From a bacterium (lineage in GTDB: Bacteria > Bacillota > Bacilli > Lactobacillales > Streptococcaceae), in assembly GCA_905221455.1 (NCBI GenBank), contig CAJNDF010000002.1, positions 124,001 to 188,000 on the forward strand: a stretch of 64,000 nucleotides of DNA, given 5' to 3'. The notes under the pieces are model-generated. The model made no database searches, was not told the origin of the DNA, and was given only the letters and a program-made list of their open reading frames with translations. Positions within the stretch are counted from its first letter, which is position 1; each line of letters opens with the position of its first letter. Shown here piece by piece: positions 47,891-57,719 of the stretch. Position numbers and translations under genes: made by a program.

Positions 47891-49131
47891 TATAATTTCT
47901 CGTTGATAAATCGGATAAACTGATTCCACCAAACTTTTAAGAAGAAGGCTTTTTCAACTTTCTTTTCTGCTACCATTTCGAAACTAGGACGTTCTGTGGT
48001 AATGTAACCTTGACCAATCAAATCCTTGTCTTCATAAGTCAAATGGCCAACTACTGTTCCAGCTTCAAGTGGTGCTGGGATTGCTTTGGAATTAGGTGTG
48101 AATTGAACAGATTGGGAAGATTGATTCCCAACACGTTCAATTAGATAGATATCCTCTGGGGCCACTGCAGTGACCGTATCTTCTTTTCCATCTTGTACAG
48201 GGGCTTTGCTATCTTGATAGGCATCACCTTTCTGAACGATTTTGCGAAGTGTAAATGTAGAAGAGATATAATCCATTAGTGACGATGTAGCTGTGAAGCG
48301 AGCGTAAGGATTATTATCTTGATGGTCTGCATTCAAAACAACTGTGATAACCCTCATGCCTTTTTCGACAGTAGTACCAACAAAAGATTCACCAGCTTTG
48401 TCTGTTGTTCCTGTCTTAAGTCCATCAAAACCACCGCGATGAGCAGGCATGCCCTCTAACATGTAGTTGGTCGAAGTGATTGTCATCCCAGCAAAAGTAG
48501 AAGAAGGTTTTTTCGTTATTTCCAAGACTTGTGGGTATTTTTTGATAAGGTTACGAGCAACGATAGCAACATCATAAGCACTGAGCTTATTTTCATCATC
48601 TTTATTAGACCCTGGGTAAATGTTATCTCCTAGAGTCTCGTTGTTCAGACCAGTTGTATTGACAACCGTGGCATCTTTGATTCCCCATTCCAGGAGTTTG
48701 GCTCGCATCATATCAACAAAGTTTTTTTCTGAGCCAGCAATTTTCTCAGCTAGGGAGATAGCGGCACTGTTGGCACTAGATACCAGGGTTGCTTCAAGCA
48801 ACTCTTCGACGGTATAATTACGGGCCTCCATAGGAACATTACTGGCTTCGGAATTTGTCGTTAATTGATAAGGATAATCAGAAATATCTACTGGGGTGGA
48901 TAGTGTGATACTTCCATTTTCTAGAGCCTCATAGACAAGATAAACTGTAAGTAGTTTTGTAATAGAAGCAATTTCGACAGGTTGAGTTGCTTCTTTCTCA
49001 TAGAGAATTTTACCAGTATTTGCTTCAACAGCAATCGCATGTTTAGCAGCAATATTAAAATCTTGGGCAGAAGCAGTAGAAACTGAGCCAATAACGGATA
49101 GGGCTAGTAGAGTTAAAATGATTTTTTTCAT
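47890..49131 (-). CDS. dacA: D-alanyl-D-alanine carboxypeptidase (PBP3)
   Basis: A 413-residue low-molecular-weight penicillin-binding protein that trims the terminal D-Ala from peptidoglycan stem peptides. It has a signal peptide to about residue 22. Active-site motifs are Ser56-x-x-Lys59 (SITK), Ser119-Ala-Asn121 and Lys239-Thr-Gly241. The C-terminal domain ends in an amphipathic helix (WWNQFIRFINEKL) that anchors to the membrane. Its -10 (TGTTAGAAT, reverse strand, 49141-49149) lies only nine bases before the ATG and no ribosome binding site is seen, so the leader is at most a few bases. Confidence 0.97.
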   Translation of the reverse strand: MKKIILTLLALSVIGSVSTASAQDFNIAAKHAIAVEANTGKILYEKEATQPVEIASITKLLTVYLVYEALENGSITLSTPVDISDYPYQLTTNSEASNVPMEARNYTVEELLEATLVSSANSAAISLAEKIAGSEKNFVDMMRAKLLEWGIKDATVVNTTGLNNETLGDNIYPGSNKDDENKLSAYDVAIVARNLIKKYPQVLEITKKPSSTFAGMTITSTNYMLEGMPAHRGGFDGLKTGTTDKAGESFVGTTVEKGMRVITVVLNADHQDNNPYARFTATSSLMDYISSTFTLRKIVQKGDAYQDSKAPVQDGKEDTVTAVAPEDIYLIERVGNQSSQSVQFTPNSKAIPAPLEAGTVVGHLTYEDKDLIGQGYITTERPSFEMVAEKKVEKAFFLKVWWNQFIRFINEKL

Positions 49132-49206
49132 AGTAAGTTTATTCTAACATAAAGAAAAAAATATTCCCAGTTTCATGATAGAAGAAAGAAGCTTTTTTGA
49201 AAGTAT

Positions 49207-49215
49207 GGTAAAATA
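49207..49215 (+). promoter_or_regulatory. Extended -10, TGGTAAAAT, of the AI-2E family transporter
   Basis: Lies 18 nt before the ATG; ATGGAGGTAG between them provides the ribosome binding site. Confidence 0.55.
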
Positions 49216-49233
49216 GATGAATGGAGGTAGCTC

Positions 49234-50343
49234 ATGTTTCGTAAGAATAAATTATTTTTTTGGACTAGTGAGATTTTACTATTAACCATCATCTTTTACT
49301 TATGGAGAGAGATGGGAGCGATTATTACACCTTTTGTGAGTGTCGCAAACACCATCATGATTCCTTTTCTTCTAGGTGGTTTTTTATATTATTTGACCAA
49401 TCCTATTGTAATTTTTTTACAAAAGTATTTCAAAATTAATCGTATCATTGGTATTCTACTAACCTTGTGTGCTTTGGTTTGGGGGCTTGTCATAGGGGTA
49501 GTCTATCTGTTACCGATTTTGGTCAATCAGTTGACCAGCTTGATTGCGACTAGTCAGACTATCTATAGTCGTTTACAAGATTTGATTGTGGATTTATCTA
49601 CTTATCCAGCCTTTCAAAATTTGGATATTCAAGCGACTATTCAACAGTTAAACCTATCCTATGTAGATATTTTACAAAATATCCTAAATAGCGTTACTAA
49701 TAGTGTAGGAAGTGTCCTATCCGCTCTCTTTAGTACTGTTTTGATTATTATTATGACCCCTGTGTTTTTGGTTTATTTTTTGTTAGATGGTAACAAATTT
49801 TTACCGATGCTTGAGCGCACTGTTTTAAAGAGAGATAAGTTGCATATTGCAGGTCTCTTAAAGAATTTGAATGCGACAATTGCTCGTTATATTAGTGGAG
49901 TCGCCATTGATGCCATTATTATCGGTTGTTTGGCCTTTATCGGATATAGCGTGATTGGTTTGAAATACGCTTTGGTCTTTGCCATCTTTTCAGGATTGGC
50001 CAATCTCATTCCTTATGTGGGACCAAGTATTGGCTTGATTCCAATGATTATCGCTAATGTCTTTACTGATCCTCATAGAATGCTGATTGCAGTTGTTTAC
50101 ATGCTAATCATTCAACAAGTGGATGGAAACATCCTCTACCCTCGCATCGTAGGTGGAGTAATGAAGGTTCATCCAATTACGATTTTAGTATTACTTTTGT
50201 TATCAAGTAATATCTATGGTGTTATTGGTATGATTGTCGCTGTACCAACTTATTCTATCTTAAAAGAGATTTCTAAGTTCTTATCTCGCTTGTATGAAAA
50301 TCATAAAATAATGAAAGAACGAGAAAGAGAATTAGCTAAGTAA
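49234..50343 (+). CDS. AI-2E family transporter (membrane permease)
   Basis: 369 residues with about eight membrane helices and a long extracytoplasmic or cytoplasmic segment (about 100-155). The C-terminal half has the family motifs GLANLIPYVGPSIGLIP (about 255-271) and VDGNILYPRIVG (about 295-306). The family includes proton- or sodium-coupled exporters; one E. coli member was linked to autoinducer-2. The substrate here is unknown. ATGGAGGTAG gives a clear start. Followed by a gap and tuf. Confidence 0.9.
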   Translation: MFRKNKLFFWTSEILLLTIIFYLWREMGAIITPFVSVANTIMIPFLLGGFLYYLTNPIVIFLQKYFKINRIIGILLTLCALVWGLVIGVVYLLPILVNQLTSLIATSQTIYSRLQDLIVDLSTYPAFQNLDIQATIQQLNLSYVDILQNILNSVTNSVGSVLSALFSTVLIIIMTPVFLVYFLLDGNKFLPMLERTVLKRDKLHIAGLLKNLNATIARYISGVAIDAIIIGCLAFIGYSVIGLKYALVFAIFSGLANLIPYVGPSIGLIPMIIANVFTDPHRMLIAVVYMLIIQQVDGNILYPRIVGGVMKVHPITILVLLLLSSNIYGVIGMIVAVPTYSILKEISKFLSRLYENHKIMKERERELAK

Positions 50344-50450
50344 AAGTCAGGAAATTCCTGATTTTTCTTTTTCTTTAGGTAAATTATAGGATTGGAAGTG
50401 CAATTTAGATTAGCCGATTAAGAATAATTCACAAAAACTTTGTAAAACAC

Positions 50451-50478
50451 TTGCAATTTAGCTGAAATTTGATAAAAT
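50451..50478 (+). promoter_or_regulatory. Promoter of tuf
   Basis: TTGCAA (50451-50456), 16 nt, TAAAAT (50473-50478) with TGA before it. Confidence 0.7.
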
Positions 50479-50549
50479 AGTAAGGAAAGTTAGACTGTAT
50501 TGCCTACTGTCTATCTATAAAATATATTTTATTGGAGGCTTTTACTCAA

Positions 50550-51746
<1,197 letters not shown>

Positions 51747-51790
51747 TTCGATTTAGTTCCCAGAAGAACAATTATTTAAGTCAGACACTA

Positions 51791-51823
51791 AAAGAATCTT
51801 GCTTTGCAAGGTTCTTTTTTTCG
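51791..51823 (+). terminator. Terminator of tuf
   Basis: AAGAATCTTGC pairs with GCAAGGTTCTT over TTT, followed by TTTTT. Confidence 0.9.
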
Positions 51824-51850
51824 AATATTGAACTAAAATTAAAAAATTGC

Positions 51851-51888
51851 TTATAAAAAAGCTCCATACACCTGATGTGCATAGAGCA
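51851..51888 (-). terminator. Terminator of the oxidoreductase-helicase operon
   Basis: On the reverse strand GCTCTATGCAC pairs with GTGTATGGAGC (one mismatch) and runs into TTTTTTATAAG, just past the helicase stop. Confidence 0.85.
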
Positions 51889-51895
51889 ATGAAGA

Positions 51896-52978
51896 TTATT
51901 TGATATAGAGTTCTTGATTTTTTAGGACAATTTCACGTACGCTTGCGAATTTCTTGAGTTTTTTAAGGTCTTCTGGATGGGTTACAAGAGTGATAACATA
52001 GCCTTCTTTACCCATGCGACCTGTACGCCCAGTACGGTGAGTGTAAGTTTCGATATCTCTTGGGACGTCAAAGTTTACGACGCATTCTAGGCTATCGATA
52101 TCAATTCCACGAGCCAAAAGGTCAGTTGAAAGGAGTAGGGTTAGCTGCTTGTCCTTAAACTTTTCTAAGATGACTTTTCTAAATTTCACATTGACATCGC
52201 TAGCGAGGGAAACAGCCAATATATCACGATATTGTAATTTTTCTTCCGCACTGCCAAGGTCTGACAGACTATTGAAGAAGACTAGACCACGGAAATACTC
52301 TACATGAGCCAGTTTTCGTAGCATATCCACTCGGTGACGCTGGTCTACCTGCATATAGAAATGTTGAATGTTGTCCAGTTTTTGGTCAGAGAGATCAATG
52401 GTACGTGTGTTAGGCGCAATCTTCTTTTGATCAAACTTGGTTGTCGCACTCATGTAGATGAGTTGGTGGTCACGAGGTGCGTAGTGAGTGATTTTCTCAA
52501 CAAAGTGAATCTGAGAATCATCTAGCAATTGGTCAAATTCATCTAGGATGATGGTTTCCACATTCATCATCTTGATTTTTTTCAATTTAATCAACTCAAA
52601 GATACGGCCAGGGGTTCCAATCAGAATTTCTGGTCCTTTTTTGAGTCGTTCAATCTGGCGTTTCTGACTTGAACCTGATAGGAAGAGTTGGGCTGTCAAA
52701 CCGATAGTCTCTGCCCACGTTTTACATACGTCAAAAATCTGTCCAGCAAGTTCTGTATTTGGTGCTAGAATCAAGAGTTGTTGTGCTTTTTTCTTTTGTA
52801 GTCGGAGAAGACTTGGGAGGAGGTAAGCTAGGGTCTTACCAGTTCCTGTTGGGCTCACTCCTAGGAGATTTTCTCCTGCAAGAATAGGCTCAAATAGTTG
52901 AGTTTGAATGGGGGTAAATTCTTGGAAACCGAGTTGGTCGCTTAGTTCTTGCCATTCAGTTGGTAGTTTGCTTTTCAT
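51896..52978 (-). CDS. DEAD-box family RNA helicase, short form with DEFD motif II
   Basis: 360 residues, two RecA-like domains with almost no extensions. The Q motif region has FTPIQTQLF (about 20-28). Motif I is SPTGTGKT (about 40-47). Motif II reads LDEFDQLL, that is DEFD where the family has DEAD. SAT (motif III) and HRTGRTGRMG (motif VI, about 317-326) are intact. ATP hydrolysis should still work, since Asp and Glu are kept. Likely role in RNA remodelling or ribosome assembly. Its ATG overlaps the oxidoreductase stop by four bases on the minus strand, so the two are coupled. Confidence 0.92.
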   Translation of the reverse strand: MKSKLPTEWQELSDQLGFQEFTPIQTQLFEPILAGENLLGVSPTGTGKTLAYLLPSLLRLQKKKAQQLLILAPNTELAGQIFDVCKTWAETIGLTAQLFLSGSSQKRQIERLKKGPEILIGTPGRIFELIKLKKIKMMNVETIILDEFDQLLDDSQIHFVEKITHYAPRDHQLIYMSATTKFDQKKIAPNTRTIDLSDQKLDNIQHFYMQVDQRHRVDMLRKLAHVEYFRGLVFFNSLSDLGSAEEKLQYRDILAVSLASDVNVKFRKVILEKFKDKQLTLLLSTDLLARGIDIDSLECVVNFDVPRDIETYTHRTGRTGRMGKEGYVITLVTHPEDLKKLKKFASVREIVLKNQELYIK

Positions 52979-53952
52979 TTTTTTGCCTCAAATCTAATGC
53001 CAGCAGTCTGGCGCATGGTATATAGTAGCTCATGAACAGAGCCTGCATCATCCAGCCAATTCTGGTAGAGTGTCTGGTCTGGTTGCTGAATCATCTGTGC
53101 AAATGAAGCGACTTCCTCAGTCATCGTATGAGGAGCCTGTTGGATAGGAAGATGAACTTGATTTCCTTGGTGGTCGCTAAAAATAGCTGAGCGAATATAT
53201 TCAATCGTGTTGAGAGTCAAGGTTCCATCTGTCGTATAAATCTCGCAAGGAAGATTGGAAGTGATATTTTTCCCAGCCTTGATGTGAACTTGAAAGTCAG
53301 GGTAGAAGAGAATTCCATCTCCATTTAGGTCAATGCTATTGTCAAGCTGTTGAGCCTGATAGGTAGCTTCCTGAGCTTTTCCAAAAAGACGAACGGCAGC
53401 ATAGAGGGGATAAATCCCCAAATCCATAAGGGCTCCACCAGCAAAACGGTCTGAAAAGACATTTGGTGTCTGACCAGCTAACAAATTTGGCATCTTGGAA
53501 GAATATTTGGCATAGTTGAAATCTGCTCCCAAAATTTGTTTGTCTGCTAAAAAGTTGTTGATAGTAGTAAAAGCTTTCTCATGGTAATTACGAGCTGCTT
53601 CAAAGATAAAACAGTGATTTTTCTCAGCCGTTTGAATCAAATTCAGCCATTCTTGTGGCTGAGTAACAGCTGGCTTTTCAAGAATGACGTGTTTACCAGC
53701 AGTCAAGGCAACTTTTGCCTGAGCAAAATGTAAGGAGTTTGGACTGGCGATATAGACTACATCAAAAGAGCTCTTAAAGAAGTCCTCTAATTGATCGAAG
53801 AGTTGGATATCCTGATAGCGAGAAGCAAAGGTTGCTGCAGTTTCTAGTTTTCTAGAATAGACTGCGACCAACTGGTATTCTTCACTGGTATGGGCTGCTT
53901 CTATGAAGTGATGGCTGATAGCACCTGTTCCGATGACACCTAATTTAAGCAT
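52975..53952 (-). CDS. Gfo/Idh/MocA family NAD(P)-dependent oxidoreductase
   Basis: 325 residues. The Rossmann N-terminus LGVIGTGAISHHF (about 3-15) binds NAD(P). EKPAV (about 94-98) carries the family's catalytic Lys, and the GGALMDLGIYP segment (about 166-176) holds a conserved Asp/Tyr pair. The substrate is probably a sugar, inositol or related compound, not specified by sequence. Start at 53952 is fixed by AAAAGGAGTATCT. A promoter with an operator-like palindrome lies upstream (53987-54013). Cotranscribed with the helicase, an odd pairing. Confidence 0.9.
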   Translation of the reverse strand: MLKLGVIGTGAISHHFIEAAHTSEEYQLVAVYSRKLETAATFASRYQDIQLFDQLEDFFKSSFDVVYIASPNSLHFAQAKVALTAGKHVILEKPAVTQPQEWLNLIQTAEKNHCFIFEAARNYHEKAFTTINNFLADKQILGADFNYAKYSSKMPNLLAGQTPNVFSDRFAGGALMDLGIYPLYAAVRLFGKAQEATYQAQQLDNSIDLNGDGILFYPDFQVHIKAGKNITSNLPCEIYTTDGTLTLNTIEYIRSAIFSDHQGNQVHLPIQQAPHTMTEEVASFAQMIQQPDQTLYQNWLDDAGSVHELLYTMRQTAGIRFEAKK

Positions 53953-53986
53953 AGATACTCCTTTTCCGATTTTAAATCCTTCTTTC

Positions 53987-54013
53987 ATTATAACATAGAT
54001 AGACTTGACTATC
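53987..54013 (-). promoter_or_regulatory. Extended -10 and operator-like palindrome before the oxidoreductase
   Basis: On the reverse strand TGTTATAAT (TATAAT at 53987-53992). GATAG-N6-CTATC (53998-54013) is a perfect palindromic pair between the -10 and where the -35 should be, and might bind a dimeric regulator. Confidence 0.45.
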
Positions 54014-54105
54014 CAACAGGGGGTAAAAAATTTCAAATAAGCTACTAGGACTTTCCAAAAGAAAGTGGTACAATAATGAGATGAGTAAATGAAATGGGAG
54101 GAAAA

Positions 54106-54798
54106 ATGAGGTTACTGCCTATAAGAAAAATATCACGTCAGTCTAAGAGGCTAGCGCTTTTTTTGACTTTTTGTGCAGGATATGTAGATGCCTATACTTT
54201 TATTGTGAGAGGTAATACTCTTGTAGCTGGACAAACTGGGAATGTCGTCTTTCTATCAGTGGGTCTCATTCAACACAATGTGTCAGATGCTAGTGCTAAA
54301 GTAATGACCTTGCTAGCTTTTATGATGGGGGTCTTTTTACTAACGATTTATAAGGAAAAATTGAGAATTGTGAAAAAACCTATTTTATCATTGATTCCTT
54401 TGGCAATCCTATCGATCATTATTGGATTTGTACCACAAACTGTAGAGAATATCTATCTAGTACCGCCCTTGGCCTTTTGTATGGGGTTAGTGACAACTAC
54501 TTTTGGAGAAGTATCTGGGATTGCTTATAACAATGCTTTTATGACAGGGAACATCAAACGGACCATGCTGGCTTTTGGGGATTATTTTAGAACCAAGCAC
54601 ACACCTTTTTTGCGTGAAGGTTTCATATTTGTTAGTTTGCTTAGTAGTTTTGTCCTTGGCGTTGTCTTTTCAGCCTATTTAACGATTTTTTATCATGAAA
54701 AGACCATTCTTGGTGTTCCTATTATGATGAGCATTTTTTACCTCAGCATGCTTTTTGCTTCATGGCAGAAAAAAGTAAAAGAAAAAGCTTCATTTTAG
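54106..54798 (+). CDS. DUF1275 (YoaK) family membrane protein
   Basis: 230 residues with about six hydrophobic segments. The N-terminal LTFCAGYVDAYTFIVRG (about 18-34) and GQTGNVVFLSVGL (about 41-53), and the later AYNNAFMTGNIKR, are the repeated motifs of DUF1275. Function unknown; a transporter-like role is often assumed. The start at 54106 has GGGAGGAAAA; the ATG at 54094 is part of that ribosome binding site (ATGGGAGG). An extended -10 (TGGTACAAT, about 54066-54074) is upstream. Confidence 0.85.
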   Translation: MRLLPIRKISRQSKRLALFLTFCAGYVDAYTFIVRGNTLVAGQTGNVVFLSVGLIQHNVSDASAKVMTLLAFMMGVFLLTIYKEKLRIVKKPILSLIPLAILSIIIGFVPQTVENIYLVPPLAFCMGLVTTTFGEVSGIAYNNAFMTGNIKRTMLAFGDYFRTKHTPFLREGFIFVSLLSSFVLGVVFSAYLTIFYHEKTILGVPIMMSIFYLSMLFASWQKKVKEKASF

Positions 54799-54808
54799 GT
54801 ATTATTAC

Positions 54809-54837
54809 TTGTAAGAAAATAGGAGATATGATATACT
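54809..54837 (+). promoter_or_regulatory. Promoter of the rplU operon
   Basis: TTGTAA (54809-54814), 17 nt, TATACT (54832-54837) with TGA before it. Confidence 0.7.
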
Positions 54838-54842
54838 TGAAG

Positions 54843-54996
54843 AGTTGACTATGCACGTTCCTGTGCAACCGCACGAACATCGTTGCTCGTCGTAGTACAA
54901 ATTTAAACTTTGTTCTACATAGAGCTCTTCTTTTAAGTGGTTCGTCCCACGATGCTAGGCGAGTCTTCACAAAAAATTCGGGGAAACCCATAAAAA
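54843..54996 (+). ncRNA. L21 leader (autoregulatory ribosomal protein leader)
   Basis: About 150 nt of structured, non-coding sequence between the promoter and rplU. It contains stems such as TGCAC-GTTCCT-GTGCA near 54852 and further paired segments around GAACATCGTTGCTCGTCG and CGTCCCACGATG. Position and sequence agree with the Firmicute L21 leader, where free L21 is thought to bind and lower expression. Ends are approximate. Confidence 0.75.
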
Positions 54997-55012
54997 TCAT
55001 AGGAGGTGCATA

Positions 55013-55327
55013 ATGAGCACATACGCAATTATCAAAACTGGCGGAAAACAAGTTAAAGTTGAAGTTGGTCAAGCAGTTTACGTTGAAAAATTGAACGTTG
55101 AAGCTGGTCAAGAAGTTACTTTTAACGAAGTTGTTCTTATTGGTGGTGAAAACACTGTTGTCGGAACTCCACTTGTTGCTGGAGCTACTGTAGTTGGAAC
55201 TGTTGAAAAACAAGGAAAACAAAAGAAAGTTGTTACTTACAAGTACAAACCTAAAAAAGGTAGCCATCGTAAACAAGGTCACCGTCAACCATATACAAAA
55301 GTTGTCATCAACGCAATCAACGCTTAA
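55013..55327 (+). CDS. rplU: 50S ribosomal protein L21
   Basis: 104 residues. It begins [19 protein letters not shown] and ends with the conserved [17 protein letters not shown] segment (about 82-98) that contacts 23S rRNA. AGGAGGTGCATA precedes the ATG. First of the rplU-prp-rpmA operon conserved in Firmicutes; the next gene starts 15 nt downstream. Confidence 0.99.
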   Translation: MSTYAIIKTGGKQVKVEVGQAVYVEKLNVEAGQEVTFNEVVLIGGENTVVGTPLVAGATVVGTVEKQGKQKKVVTYKYKPKKGSHRKQGHRQPYTKVVINAINA

Positions 55328-55333
55328 TTTTAA

Positions 55334-55687
<354 letters not shown>

Positions 55688-55703
55688 CACGGAGGAAAAC
55701 ATT

Positions 55704-55997
55704 ATGTTAAAAATGACTCTTAACAACTTGCAACTTTTCGCCCACAAAAAAGGTGGAGGTTCTACATCAAACGGACGTGATTCACAAGCAAAACGTCTTG
55801 GGGCTAAAGCAGCTGACGGACAAACTGTAACAGGTGGATCAATCCTTTACCGTCAACGTGGTACACACATCTACCCAGGTGTAAACGTTGGACGTGGTGG
55901 AGACGATACTTTGTTCGCTAAAGTTGAAGGCGTAGTACGCTTTGAACGTAAAGGACGCGATAAAAAACAAGTTTCTGTTTACCCAATTGCTAAATAA
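55704..55997 (+). CDS. rpmA: 50S ribosomal protein L27, long form cleaved by Prp
   Basis: 97 residues. The N-terminal extension [12 protein letters not shown] (1-12) precedes AHKKGGGST, the mature start that reaches the peptidyl-transferase centre. Prp cuts after Phe12. The rest is the normal L27 fold, with [12 protein letters not shown] and [21 protein letters not shown] precedes the ATG. Two tandem terminators follow. Confidence 0.98.
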   Translation: MLKMTLNNLQLFAHKKGGGSTSNGRDSQAKRLGAKAADGQTVTGGSILYRQRGTHIYPGVNVGRGGDDTLFAKVEGVVRFERKGRDKKQVSVYPIAK

Positions 55998-56018
55998 AAA
56001 GGTCCAGTGAACCTTTTT
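55996..56018 (+). terminator. First terminator after rpmA
   Basis: AAAAAGGT pairs with ACCTTTTT over CCAGTGA. It overlaps the stop. Confidence 0.7.
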
Positions 56019-56069
56019 ATCCCGAGCCTTGAAATGAAAAGGCGAGGAAGCTAGAAATAGCATTAAATA

Positions 56070-56106
56070 AGGCTTTCCGAGTTTTCGGAGAGCCTATTTT
56101 TTATTT
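56070..56106 (+). terminator. Second, stronger terminator after rpmA
   Basis: AGGCTTTCCGA pairs with TCGGAGAGCCT (11 bp, one G-T) over GTTT, followed by ATTTTTTATTTTT. Confidence 0.9.
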
Positions 56107-56352
56107 TTATACCCACGCTGATACCCATATTATGGGAATTGAATTTGCATCATATTATAAACGGTAAATCAAAAGGATTTACTGTTTTTATTTGCTTGAA
56201 ATCAATTGAGGAACGAAAAATGATATCATTCTAATTTTTGAATTGGGTTGTTAGACTCTTCATTGGAATTTGAAAATTTCCAGACTTTTTTCCTTTTTGG
56301 AAAACTTCTAAAATATGGTATAATGAAAAGATAAAGAAGTTGGGGGTAGAAG
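56107..56352 (+). promoter_or_regulatory. Region between rpmA and cpsY: hairpins, palindrome and extended -10
   Basis: Contains a small palindrome CCCATATTATGGG (about 56124), a third terminator-like hairpin (AAACGGTAAATC with GATTTACTGTTT, 56159-56192), a LysR-operator-like inverted repeat TGGAATTT-N-AAAATTTCCA (about 56264-56282), and the extended -10 TGGTATAAT (56316-56324) of cpsY. No gene is seen. Confidence 0.5.
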
Positions 56353-57261
56353 ATGAACATTCAACAATTACGCTATGTTGTTGCCATTGCCAATAGTGGT
56401 ACTTTCCGTGAAGCAGCTGAAAAGATGTATGTAAGTCAGCCGAGTTTGTCTATTTCTGTGCGAGATTTGGAAAAAGAATTGGGCTTTAAGATTTTCCGTC
56501 GGACCAGCTCAGGGACTTTCTTGACTCGTCGTGGGATGGAATTCTATGAAAAAGCGCAAGAATTGGTCAAGGGATTTGATATTTTTCAAAATCAGTATGC
56601 CAATCCTGAGGAAGAAAAAGATGAATTTTCCATTGCTAGCCAGCACTATGACTTCTTGCCACCAACTATTACGGCCTTTTCAGAGCGCTATCCTGATTAT
56701 AAGAACTTCCGTATTTTTGAATCAACTACTGTTCAAATCTTAGATGAAGTAGCACAAGGTCACAGTGAGATTGGGATTATCTACCTTAACAATCAAAATA
56801 AAAAGGGGATTATGCAGCGGGTTGAAAAACTAGGCCTTGAAGTCATTGAATTGATTCCTTTCCATACCCACATTTATCTCCGTGAGGGGCATCCTTTGGC
56901 CCAGAAAGAGGAATTGGTCATGGAGGATTTAGCGGATCTACCAACGGTTCGTTTTACTCAAGAGAAAGACGAGTACCTTTATTATTCGGAAAATTTTGTT
57001 GATACCAGTGCGAGTTCACAGATGTTCAATGTGACAGACCGTGCTACTTTGAATGGTATTTTGGAGCGGACGGACGCTTATGCGACAGGTTCTGGATTTT
57101 TAGATAGTGACAGCGTCAATGGCATCACAGTTATTCGTCTCAAGGATAACCTAGATAATCGTATGGTCTATGTTAAACGTGAGGAAGTGGAGCTCAGTCA
57201 AGCTGGAACTCTCTTTGTAGAAGTCATGCAAGAATATTTTGATCAGAAGAGGAAATCATGA
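56353..57261 (+). CDS. cpsY: LysR family regulator CpsY/MtaR
   Basis: 302 residues. The N-terminal winged helix-turn-helix (about 3-62; FREAAEKMYVSQPSLSISVRDLE quoted in part) is classic LysR, and the effector domain spans about 90-295. CpsY/MtaR of streptococci controls methionine uptake and other genes needed in vivo. The target set here is inferred. GGGGGTAGAAG precedes the ATG. The TGA overlaps the lspA ATG by four bases, so lspA, rluD and probably pce are cotranscribed. Confidence 0.9.
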   Translation: MNIQQLRYVVAIANSGTFREAAEKMYVSQPSLSISVRDLEKELGFKIFRRTSSGTFLTRRGMEFYEKAQELVKGFDIFQNQYANPEEEKDEFSIASQHYDFLPPTITAFSERYPDYKNFRIFESTTVQILDEVAQGHSEIGIIYLNNQNKKGIMQRVEKLGLEVIELIPFHTHIYLREGHPLAQKEELVMEDLADLPTVRFTQEKDEYLYYSENFVDTSASSQMFNVTDRATLNGILERTDAYATGSGFLDSDSVNGITVIRLKDNLDNRMVYVKREEVELSQAGTLFVEVMQEYFDQKRKS

Positions 57262-57719
57262 AAAAAAGAGGAATAGTGGCAGTCGTTGTACTGCTTTTGA
57301 TTGCGCTGGATCAGTTAGTCAAATCCTATATCGTCTGGCAGATTCCACTGGGTGAGGTTCGTTCGTGGATACCCAATTTCGTTAGCTTGACCTACCTGCA
57401 AAATCGAGGGGCAGCCTTCTCCATGTTACAAGACCAGCAGTGGTTATTTGCTATCATTACATTGGTCGTTATGGTAGGTGCCATTTGGTATCTACATAAA
57501 CACATGGAGGACTCACTCTGGATGGTCTTGGGTTTGACCTTGATAATCGCAGGTGGTCTTGGAAACTTTATAGACAGGATCAGTCAGGGCTTTGTTGTGG
57601 ATATGTTCCACCTTGACTTTATTAATTTTGCAATTTTCAATGTTGCAGATAGTTATCTGACAGTTGGAGTGATTATTTTATTGATTGCAATGCTAAAAGA
57701 GGAAATAAATGGAAATTAA
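57258..57719 (+). CDS. lspA: Lipoprotein signal peptidase II
   Basis: A 153-residue membrane aspartyl protease that removes signal peptides from prolipoproteins such as PnrA and the Ali-like protein encoded here. It has four hydrophobic segments. Catalytic Asp residues are in GNFIDRIS (about 98) and FNVADSYL (about 135), and LQNRGAAFS (about 49-57) is a family motif. GAGGAAATC precedes the start. The end overlaps rluD by 11 bases. Confidence 0.98.
   Translation: MKKRGIVAVVVLLLIALDQLVKSYIVWQIPLGEVRSWIPNFVSLTYLQNRGAAFSMLQDQQWLFAIITLVVMVGAIWYLHKHMEDSLWMVLGLTLIIAGGLGNFIDRISQGFVVDMFHLDFINFAIFNVADSYLTVGVIILLIAMLKEEINGN

Noticed and set aside
54094..54105. ATG at 54094 as start of the DUF1275 gene
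   Set aside because: It forms part of the Shine-Dalgarno sequence ATGGGAGG for the ATG at 54106.
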